NCBI RefSeq assembly: GCF_017591435.1
Contig: NC_059258.1
Location: 3,342,571 to 3,406,570 of the forward strand
Length of the DNA stretch: 64,000 bases
Origin: Portunus trituberculatus
Taxonomy: Eukaryota > Arthropoda > Malacostraca > Decapoda > Portunidae
Direction: 5' to 3'
How positions within the stretch are numbered: the stretch's first letter is position 1; each line of letters starts with the position of its first letter. The notes beneath the pieces are model-generated. The model was not told the origin of the DNA, made no database searches, and saw only the letters and a list, made by a program, of their open reading frames with translations. A program made the translations under genes and the position numbers. Shown piece by piece: positions 26,501-38,500 of this stretch.

Positions 26501-27413
26501 TTCTCTCTCTCCTGGTTGGAATCTCGTCTTCTCGCCGCCTCAGTCTCCTGTGATGGGGATTTGCTGCCGCTCTTCCTGTGCCGGAGAGCCTCAGGTGTGT
26601 GGGTCGGCACCTCATTCTCTGTTTCAGTGCCCTGTGTGGCAGAGGAGGTACCAGACTCCCTCCTGCCGCGCCGCATGCCTCCTGCACTGTCTGTCGAGGC
26701 GATGGACGACGTCTCATCATCTGCAGGTCAAGTGAAGGAAGTGTTAGCACGTCATTTATTGGTTCATTACTTCCTTATTGAATTATTACTTCCTTTTTAA
26801 TGTATTACTTCCTTCATCACAACTAGTAAATAAATTAAAATCCATATACACATAAATTTAGTATTCAAATTCTATCATCTTACAATCAGATACACAAAGG
26901 TAAATTTTTCACACAAGACTTTCAATACAAGCAAGATGTTCATATCTCCAGACACCAACAACCAAAAGCCTCATTGCACACTTCTCCCAGAGACAGCAGT
27001 AGGCAGGCAAGCACAGTACCTGAGTGAGCAGAGAGGCGGGAGAGAGCCCTGGACTGGGGACGGACCCTTTGAGGCATGGGACCCTTGTAGTTTGGCAGCA
27101 TTATCTTTATCTGGTCAGGATCTGAAGGGTTGAACTGGATGCGGTGAGGAGCATACTTGAACTTGCCAAACTTCTCTCTTAGCTTGGCAATGTGTTCATT
27201 TACCTGCAGGAATGAGAGAAAGAGCTGAACAAACACCAAGGCACTTTAGTAACATCAAGAAATGTAACTTGGCTCACTAAAGTAGACATCTGGAATGGCC
27301 TAAAGGATAAGTGACTGAACTAAGAAGTGTGAATCAATTAAAATAAAAAAAAAAGGACTATATAAATAATGATACTACAAGAGTCTAGCTCAGGCTCTCT
27401 ATCCTTCAATTAG

Positions 27414-27467
<54 letters not shown>

Positions 27468-30400
27468 TTTACCTCCTGCAGACAAGCCTCCAGAGTTTTA
27501 TTGCGATTCTTAAGGGGAGTTGGCATCTGTTCAGAGAATAGAAAACATTCCTTGATGGGCACCCACGACCTGTGGACCCAACAAAACATGAGTCACAATA
27601 ACAACATTACACAACACACCACATGTCTTACATACCAAAAGTCACTACAATATCTATCAATCAATAACATAAGAACACAAAGAAACCAAGTACTCACCTG
27701 TCGTGCCGACCAAAAAACCGGACGTCAACATTGCCGTCTTTCCACTTGACGGCCTTGGCTGGCCAGAAAGGAAAGCCCTTGAGCCTCGCCCAGATGAGCG
27801 GATGAGCTGACCTCTGAGGAAGAGAGAGAGAGGACACCCTGATAGTGATGCACAGACTGGGAAAAATTCAAAACATATCATTAATGCTTGGAGAACAGTG
27901 ACTGATTTTCATGCTAAAGATGGCTTGGGCTTCCCCCCAGGGCCTGGCCTCTTAATCCCCAGGAAAACTCTTGATCTTCAGAAAAAATAATGTGACAACA
28001 CACTCACAGACCTAAAGTCCAACTCAAAAATATTAGGAGATAGATAGATGGTGGATGAAAACACACATATATTTGGATTAAATCATGCACACCACTCTGT
28101 ATTACTTACACACACTTCTGTAAACCAGCTTTTAGGGTTCTGGTGAGCATTCATGTAGCAGTCGGGGCAAGTCTCTATCTCACTCATCTCCTGCTTCAGT
28201 ATCTTCACCAGTGAGCGAGCCATTGAAGAAACCTTGGAATTAGCTGTGGGCAGGAAGGCATACCCGTCAGGAACAACATTATAAAGTCATAAAAGGGACA
28301 GCACACACTTATTCACTACTCACTCATTCTTACCTTGCTTGAACTATCACTAAACACTGCTCAACCTACCAAAGATAACAACAAGTAAAGTACAGGCAAC
28401 CCCCGCTTAACGAAGGTTCACACAACGAAATTTCACTACATAAGTTTTGTATGTGATACAATGATGCGTCCTTTGTTTACATTCCACAGGTTGCCGGTTA
28501 GTGTCTTTCTCGTTTCACTCTCCCTCCCTTCATAAATTTAAGATCATCAACATTACAAAGTTACGTACATACATATATTAGTGTACATTATAATGACTTA
28601 AATGAAACTGCCTAAATGTTTAACTTCATAATTTTTACTTTCATTAAACCTTTCATTGTACTATGATGCACTCTCGCTTTGTTTACTCTGAATGGAAGTT
28701 CAAGTCAGGGGTTAAACTTGTTATAATTGGTTCACTAAGAAAGTTTCGCTTAACGAAGGGTTTTTTAGGAACATAACCCCTTCATTAATCAGGGGTTGCC
28801 TGTACAGGCAACTCCCGCTTAACGAAGGCTCACACAACGAAATTTCGCTACAACGAAGGTTTCCTTTTACTACCATCTGCTCATTTAATGAACACCAAAC
28901 TCGCTTTAACGAAGTTTTATCCAGGTAATTTTTTCCAAGTTTGAAAGCCCCGCCATATCACGCCAGTCGACAGGCTTTTGAATACACCAGTGCCTCTCGT
29001 GACAAAAACGCTCACTCACTCCCCCTAGTTCAAAACAATAACAGCGTCAGCAGCAGCTCGTCTTCCTTCGCTCTAAATGCCACCAAAACGCCCTGCTATG
29101 TTGCCTAGCGTTGCTGAGAAGACCAGGAAGTCTCTTACTCTCGAAGTAAAATTGGATATTATTCACAGACACGAGAGGGGCGAGAAAACTAATAGCATTG
29201 CTTCCAACCATGGCTTGACTCCATTTATTGTCTACCATTTTCAAGTCAGCAGACTCTATTAAGAAGGCTGGTGAGATCATATCTTCCTTGCAAGCTAAAA
29301 GAACCACCTGAACTCGTGACTCTGCAATGGATAAAATGGAAAGCCTTGTGGAAATGTGGTACATAAGTTTTGTATGCGGTACAATGATGAGCCCTTTGTT
29401 TACATTCCACAGGTTGCCAGCTAGCGTATTCCTGCTCCACCCTCCCTCCCTTCATAAATTTAAGATCATCAACATTATAAAGTAACTTACATACATACAT
29501 TAGTGTACATTATAATGACTTAGTCTTAAATTAAACTGTTTAAATGCTTAACTTCATAATTTTTACTTTCATTAAACCTTTTACTGTACTATGATGCACT
29601 CTCACTTTGTTTACTCTCAATGGAAGCTCAAGTCATGGGTTAAACTTGTTATAATTGGTTCACTTAACGAAAATTCGCTTAACAAAGGGTTTTTTTAGGA
29701 ACGTAACCCCTTCGTTAAGCAGGGGGTTGCCTGTATTACATTAGTCAGTGACAGAGTGAAATATATGATCTCTGATATTTGTGTTATGCTTTAATATATA
29801 ATACAAGTTGGAAATCTTTTTATGTTACCACTAGGAACTAATGGTCTTCTGGATTTTGTATGTGATAATTTGATTGGGTGTTCAAAACCAAAAACTACAC
29901 CATTTACTTGATTTGTACATCTATCTACTCATACACACCAGGCCAACATTGCTGCTAGGAGGGCTGAGGGAAAAGGAGATAGAGTAGTGGGGACTCAAAA
30001 CTGCAAGGATGGCAAAGGGAAATGGGAAAAGGAAAAGATATATAAAAGGATGGCTGAAGGAAGTGGGACAAGGAAAAGAGATACATACAGGAACAGACAC
30101 TACAATATGAACATCAACCTGCCCATTACCAGTGACTCACCTCCATTGAATATCACAGAATTATGCACAATCCACCGGGCATCCGCCGAGAAGGCTTCCG
30201 TGGAGCCGTAGAACTTCCTCTTTATGTTCCGCTCCAGCGACGTGAAGTCCACCGGGTGCACCACGATGTCCTCATACGTCGGGAACTCTGTGGTGTCAAC
30301 CGGCTTGGTGAACGGCTCCATCTGGTGGGAAGGAACCAACTGTCAGCGCCTCCAGCACCAAGTCAGCTAGAGGCACTCACCCACCAACACTGAACTGTCT

Positions 30401-30872
30401 AGGTCTCAATACAAATTTTTCATGTAAGAGGAGCTCTGACCAACAAAAATTGAGCACACAGTTTAAAGCAACAAGCCAACAAAGTGTCAGGATCTCTCTC
30501 AAGCACCAAGCCAAAAACTGTTCACATAAGAGAGGCTCTGGCTGGCCAACCAAGCTGATAAAAAAAAAAAAAAAGAGATGCCCATTGAAGGTGTTGCCCC
30601 TTAAGTCCAAAAGCAAGTCAAAGTGAAAAGTGTTGAAGTCATCCTCTGATTGCACTGCTAAGCTCCTGGTGGTGGACACCAGAGAGAGGTGTGCAAGTGA
30701 TGACTCAAGGCATTTCTTCACTGTCTCAACACACCACAACTGTATCACTCACTAAACATAGCAACATGAATTCATTTACAGCTTACTATTGCTCAAAGAT
30801 TTCTTTTCTTCCCATATTCCATAGATAAAATAAGGAATATATTACAATTGGAACAACTACTTCTACTACAGT

Positions 30873-30916
<44 letters not shown>

Positions 30917-33900
30917 ATAGTAGTAGTTATCAATATTATTTTATATATTAATCTATGTAGTTACTTGATTCATATTTATTATTATCAATTCACTGAATTG
31001 ATTTATCTATTAAATATTTATTGTGTTATTTTTTTATTCATCTACTCATATATCGTTTTATTTATCTATTATTTATTGACGCTTATCGTTTGTGATGATG
31101 GTGATGGTGATGGGCGCAACACTCACCCCAGCCATGGTCTTGAGCCTGTTGAGCGCATACTTGAGCAGGGTACACAGCTGCTCCACGGAGATGAGTTGCA
31201 TAGACCGCGACCTGGAACACGGAAAAAGAATAAACAAACAACGTCATAACCTTCCATAAAAACAGAATACAGTAATAGAACAAGGCATAAATTAAATATA
31301 ACGTATCTTAATTACTATTCTCGCGAGTAGGGCGGAGAGTGGAGAATGGAAACTTGTTTATTGCAGTAAAAACAAGTTAGTCCACTTAATAGGACAATGA
31401 ACTGGTGTTTAGGTCGTGGGCAAAAGTCTTTACAATACGTTTTATAGCTTGCCTACCCTCAACTCACAAGTGATGCAATGTTCCTCCGGGCATGCACAAC
31501 CTCAAACGTTTGGCATCCTTATCTCCTTACTTTCAGTAGCCTCGAGCGGCACTCATTACTTGTCAAGGGTGTTTTCATTATTCTAGTAAATAAATTAACA
31601 AAAAATTATACATCGTTAATGGAGAAAAGCACCCACGAAAACATGAGTGTTTAAGAATCCTCTGAAAGCATGTGAGCAAAGCGTTTTTTTAATACGAGCA
31701 AAAAAAAAAAACATAATTAATATGGAAATGCGAAACAGCTGTCAACGCGCAAAATTTGAGCAACAATGACAGCAACTACTACTACCACGACCAGAGTAAT
31801 GATCCACCCTCAAACACGTCAGAGAGAGTTACAGCACATTAAAAACAAGGGGTAGGAAGGGAGAAAGGAGAGAGGGTTGGTTTATGAGGCATCGGAATGG
31901 CTGGTCATCTCTCTATCCCTCTACGCTCTCTCCGGGTTAGCTGAAGTCACGCTCGGCCGCCCCTGTCAGCCTCTCCGACCCCCAGGGCAAGGGATGGGAG
32001 GCGAGTGAGACGGAGAAATCATGGGGGGAGGGGAGAAACATGGAGGAAGGAGGAGAATGGAGGGTTTGGGGCAAGGCAGGAAGGGGGGCGAGGTGGGGTA
32101 ATGGTGTGTATGTGTGTGTGTGTCCGCCTCCCTCCTGCTCCTCCTCGCTTGTCGCTTGCCTCATCCCGACCTCGCGCCTCGCCTCCATTCCTCCCTCCCT
32201 CGCCAATACACCCTCATCCACCGCTATAATAGGATTCCCCCTGGCTTATTGTGTTCACCCACGAGGCCGACGCGGGAAAAATGGAGGGGAATAACAATAT
32301 GCCATTTGGAGAGGGCTTCGTTTAAAAGTTACCAAGGATGAAAGGATGAAGGGGTGGCATTTGTGAGATAGGGGGCAATGTTTATGTTATGTATGTAGCT
32401 ATATTGTGCCAGTTTCGCCCAAACCATGTAAGGGGGATGAAGCAAGCTTTATTCCAGAGTATAATAAATATGCGGGCTGTGAGAGAGAGGAGAGGGGGCG
32501 GGAGTAAGGAGGAGTAATGGGGGAGTCGCTGGCAGGCCGCCAAGACAACCGGGATGGGGAGGGAGAATGACGATCAAACGGAGACTACGAGAACGGTCCA
32601 GGCCGCACACTAGTGTCCTCCCTTAACTGCAGGCAGATCAATCAAGGGTCAAGGCTGCCACATCGATCTCGAGCGGCCGCAAGGTAAGGCCGCAGGCGCC
32701 CCCGCACCCCCACCCTCGCACCGCCGCCGCCACCTCCAACACACAGAGGAGGTACTTCCCGCGCCACCTCCCGTCACCACGCGCCCGCCTCATCCTCCCA
32801 GCCTCGTCTCCTCCCCTCCCTTTACGATCTCTCCTCTCGCCAGGGTCTTTACGGTATGGACCTCAACACCGCGTTAAGCTCCCCGCACAAAGCGGCGGCT
32901 TGGATGCCGTGGGAAGTGCTACGGTGGGGGGGAGGGGGTGCAGGCGGGGAGTATTGGGAGGGGAGGCGCTGCAGGGTACGGCGACATGGCTACCTTGGGC
33001 TTTTGGCGCGACGCCCTCCCTCTGTCAGTCCCTGTCCCTCCCTCGGCCTCCAGCACCACGCCTCCTTACTCGCTGCAGAGCAACTCTTCTCCAAACGTAT
33101 CGGACACAACTCAGCAGTATTCATCTGACCAGCCAGCCACCTAATGACTTCTCCATCGCTCTGGCCGCGTCATCCCGCTGTTCGTTAGCATCCATTGCCC
33201 TGGCCAGGACCTAAGCCGCGTCTCGCCACTCACAGCACGCCCGACAGCGTCTTCCAAGGCCACGACACACCTGAATTCACAATCTTTCTAATGATTGCTT
33301 CAGGTGTCATGTTGATTGCTTAGCTGGCAGCTGCCAGCGTGACCGCTCAAAACTCGCCCTCCTGCCAGATTACACGTTCAAGAGTATAGGAATACCTCGT
33401 CTCGCAGCCACAGCATCTTTATGCAGATCATCACAACCTCACGGCAATGCACAACAAAGGCCTCGCATTGAGAAACGCTGGATTCACATACACTACCCTC
33501 GACGCCCTAATGATGATTGGGCGGATTTTTTTTCCCCGGCCCACGGAACATAATCCTGGCTGGATTACTATGATTATGAGAGTTTCATCACAAGTCAGAA
33601 CAACTTCAACTTGAGTCTTTTTAATGGTTTGAAACAGCGACATGTTTAAGAATGCAGCAGAATACGCACGTGCGCACATCATCCCGAGGCCAGCAGGGTG
33701 GTGGTAACTGGGGACTATTACGCACTCCAGTGATCTCTGCGTCACACACCAAGCAACAACGCCAAATCACACGACATTCGAGACTTTAAAGCACGATGTG
33801 ACAATCATGACATCACCACGCTGTATGAATTATTCACACGAGTTTTTGTTCATTTACACAACAGAAAGAAAGCATATACTGACAAAAGGAAACTCATAAG

Positions 33901-35374
33901 ACAAAGACAATAGAATAGCAGACGCATATTGACAGGAGAGAACACACTAGGCAAGACAACATAAGCGTGAAAACTGTGAAAGTAAAGATAGGAAACAAAA
34001 GAAAAAGAAACGAAACAAGACTAGAAGGCACATACGCAAAACCTTTCAGAATGGTACAATACAACACCTTTATACCAACCCCTTGCCTGGTCCCACCCCA
34101 CACACTACAGCTCGCTATAGTATGGATCCAAGCTTATTAAAGTCTAATCCAATCCCGTCTTAGCATCGTAATCCTCTTTGCCGCTATGCTCTCTCTCTCT
34201 CTCTCTCTCTCTCTCCAAACCCAATCAATGGCATGCAAATAATGTTGTCTTAAAATCTTATGGCGTCTCTTTTCAGCCATTCAAAAACACACCTTTCTAA
34301 ATAAAACTACAAAAAATATAAAGCCTATTTTTTTTTACACATTTCACAAGCCCCTCTGGCAGGTCTTCTTTATCAATATTTCTCAGCGGCAAAAACTTGA
34401 ACTATTACTCTGTTCAAACTTCTGGGCCCGTAGATTACAACACTTCCATTAATAGTGGTGAACTTTAGATAAACTGCTAGAACCATGAAACTATTCCTGG
34501 AAACCTTTTACAACCCTGAATACACTCTTGAAAACCCCTTAGTAGTATTAAAACACTTTAGAATCATTAGAACACTTGAAAACCCTACAATTATGAAAAA
34601 TCTTACTGAAAAATTGTAAAATCATTAAAGCACCCTTGAAAACTGCAACAATTCCCACCATAGCATATCTAATCAACTAGCTTAGAAAAGATAAGATATT
34701 GACACATTTTCAAATATATATCCAGATTATTCATCATAAATAAATCATCATCAATGCCAATCACCTCACTGCTCATCTCCACATCCAATTTCATACATTT
34801 TCATCTATACTTCTGAATATTAACTTATGACTTATTTATCTACCTACTTATTATTTCATCTTATTCTTTATTTACTGTTTATGAGTACCTGATACCTATT
34901 TCATTCAATTCACTACTATTATGACTATTACTACCACTTTGCCAAAACAATGTCTGATTTTCTTCCAAATACAGTGGCTAGTAGGAAGATGCTTTGCCAT
35001 ATCTATACATATCCCTCTGAATACAAAGAGAAAAACACTCATTACTAATTCCACTCAGCTGTGGTAATACAGTAGCATGCTGTGTGCTTATCTTGTCATC
35101 TCTCTTATTAGCTTCCTCCCTTCTTAACCATTACTTTCCATTACTGCTCTGTAACCTTAACAAATGGGAGAATAATTCATAACTGGTTCTTCTTAAATTC
35201 ATGACAGTGTGAGATGCTGTTTTAGGTTAATTTGCAGTTTTTCTCATTAGCTTCCTCTCATCTTGGCATGCATATCCTATTCAAATCCCATCATTGCACA
35301 CATAACCTAGCATAATGGGTTGATTCTTAAAACGATGTACTGTTTTCTGAGATGCAACTCAACAAAGTGTATCA

Positions 35375-35433
<59 letters not shown>

Positions 35434-35492
35434 ACCCATACATATTTCCTCAATATTTAAAGCATAAATCTTTTCATAGAAATAGAGATAAG

Positions 35493-35575
<83 letters not shown>

Positions 35576-38500
35576 TCAAATGAGCAAAAAACTTAATAAA
35601 TATGGACTTTGTATACTATAACTAAACAAACCATGCATGCAATGAAATCACCTTGTCAGAACAACACATATTCACTGCAGTGTCATAATTCCAACCAATC
35701 TCCTTTTATCAAATTTGTAGGAAGCAAAAAAATACAGCTAAATCTTCCACCCATTTTTTTTTTTACCTTTCTTTTCCTCACCCACACACACACACACACA
35801 CACAAACACACCCATACACTAATATATCAATGGTTCTCCACCTAAAACATACCTAAATTCTCCAACCTTCCTTCATAAACCCATACAATGCATCCTTTCC
35901 TTTCTCCACACACAAAAATTAAACACACACTGATGCACCAATCCACACCCTAATATTAATGTTCAACTCACCGATTTTCCGTGTTCTCGGCCTGCATCAC
36001 AGCATGGCACTCGCTGCACGCCCAGTCTTCCTCCGGCTCCTTCTCCATGCCAGCACACTTGAGATGGAACACACGCGGGCACATCTCACAGCAGATGAAT
36101 ACACCCTCCCGATGACATTCCCAGCAGTAGTTGTCATTCTGGTAGTCCTGAGGGGAGAGATGAGGGGTGTGTGAGGTGTGAATACTGTATAAGTGCCATA
36201 GCATACAAGGACATAAGAAAATGGAGGTTGAAAGAAGCTATCAGGCCCATACATAGCATTTCCTGTATCCATCTATCGTCATCATCCATAGCTCACTAAT
36301 AACTCAGCACTAACACAGAGATAATAGAGTACAGAATAAGACAAAGAGTATGAGGTGTGAAGATTGAGTGACAAATGTATAGATAAAACCGAGGAGTATA
36401 AAACAAAAAGAGGGAGTATGAAAAGGGATAATGTAAGAAAGTATGTATGAATGGGAAGCAGAGAGAGATAGTGAGAGAGGAAAGGAGTATGTACTGGGGG
36501 AAAAGGAGCATAGGAGAGGTAGAGTAAGGAAATAGGAAGTAGAAAGATAGATATGAGACAGCATGAGAGACAAGGAATATAAGAGACAGCTTGGAAAAAA
36601 CAGAAGTAGAGAAAGGGAACATGAAAACCACCACAGGAATTATGGGTGGGTGGGGAGGAGCCTTTTATTGTACTGCCCTATCTACTGCTAAAATTAGGAA
36701 TGAATAGAGCAATCAAGCAGTGAAATAAAGAAATAAGGATCTACACAATATGAAATTACAATAGTTGCCTTTTATATCATAGTAATTCAGTTTCTTCCAA
36801 TATTTAGCAAGACAAGCAAGTGGTGGGTGTGATAGGAAAGCACAGAAGACCCAACCATAGTGGAGAATGATCTACAGTGGTGACCTCAAGTGGATGCAGT
36901 GAAAAGATTTATTAAGAGACTAAACCCACCATTGAAAAAAAAAAAAAAAAAAAAAAGACAAATGTCATCAGAGAAAGAGATTATCAAAGAAAAAGGTTAA
37001 TCAGTCAGGGATATTCCTCAGATGCAGCAACTCTAGCCAGCCTGTGTTGTAATGTTATTGAGTGATGGGAGGCAATGCTTGTGACTTTGATGAGTGTGTG
37101 CATGTGGGAAGTTTTGTCTCAGTTACCTATCTTTCCAATACTGTCTGTCTGGTATATAGGTACACATTATGCCTCCTAAATATGATACATCCCAGCAGTA
37201 CTTTTCCCTTCCTTGATATGTAAACAGTAATTGTAATATTGCATTCACTATAGAATTAACTGGTAAAATGTGGATGTAAAACAACCAATAAAATATTACC
37301 TATTCATATATCTTTCTATCTATATTCACTAGAAGGAAGGCAGCCAGACAATGACAAACTTCCTCTCATTGTTGGGATACAACACAAAAGCGACTCTCAC
37401 ATCATAGAGAAAAAAAAAAAAAAAAAAAAACTAAATCTGTGCAAAAAACATTCCCTAAAAAAACAAATTAGTAAATAGGTAAAGAGTAATAAAATAAGCA
37501 CAAAGGGAAGTTAAAATATTACCCCAAAGATGATGTAAAAAATATATAAAATACCTAAAAACAATTACATAAAGTTCCCATCCCAAATAAAACACAGCAA
37601 AAAAAAAAAATAATAAGAGCACAGTTAAGAAGTATTCAAGTTACAAAAAAAGTTAATAAAAATAATAGTAATAAAAATAAATGAAACCAATACACAAAAG
37701 GACCCTAAAATTAACAGTATAAAGAAGTAAAAAAAAAAAGAAAAGAAAAATACAATCAATATAATACTAATAGAAGTACAAAGAAAGAAGAAAAAAAAAG
37801 AAAAAATATTAGTAGCACAAACTCTACAAATAAACAACAAAATGAGACATGCAGTGCAATCAAAAGAGACACAGACACTAGCAACCATGAGAATTCCAAA
37901 CTCTGTAAACTTCCTGACCTTCATCCTTCACCACACAATTCATTAATCATCCTTCGACTCAATGTGTTTACTCAGTTTGTCATATTTACCTTCGAGAGAG
38001 AGAGTTAAGAGTGTTCCTTTTTGTGTGTGGGGGGGGAGGGGTTCTTGCCTAGCCTTTGTTGTAAGAATGTTGTCTGGTCAAATGAATGTGAATGTGGTGG
38101 GAGATAGGGAGGGAGGGATGGAGGGTCATGTAGATAGATAGATAGATGGATAAATGCATGGAAAAAGAAAGAAAGAAAGGAAGGAAGGAAGGAAGGAAGG
38201 TTAGGTAGATAGATAGAACTAAATAGAAAGATATATGGATTCATAATATACAAACAGATATAGATGGATATACAATATATGTATAAACAGGTAAATCGAT
38301 AGATACACAGACAGAGAGAGAAGTAGATAGATAGATGAATTAGATAAACAGTACCTAAGACTTTATGCTATAGATAACAGACTAAAGAGGTAAAGGTAAC
38401 ACAGTCTTTCTTTTTTCAAACATACTCAACTGCATTTCATTGTGAAATAGCATTCCCTGATTCTCTGCACCTTATGTCATGCCACTATGTCAAACACTCT

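Noticed and set aside
32856..33214. Overlapping plus-strand ORFs in the GC-rich block at 32.9-33.2 kb
   Set aside because: Three frames are open because of GC bias; no conserved motif and no splice-site support.
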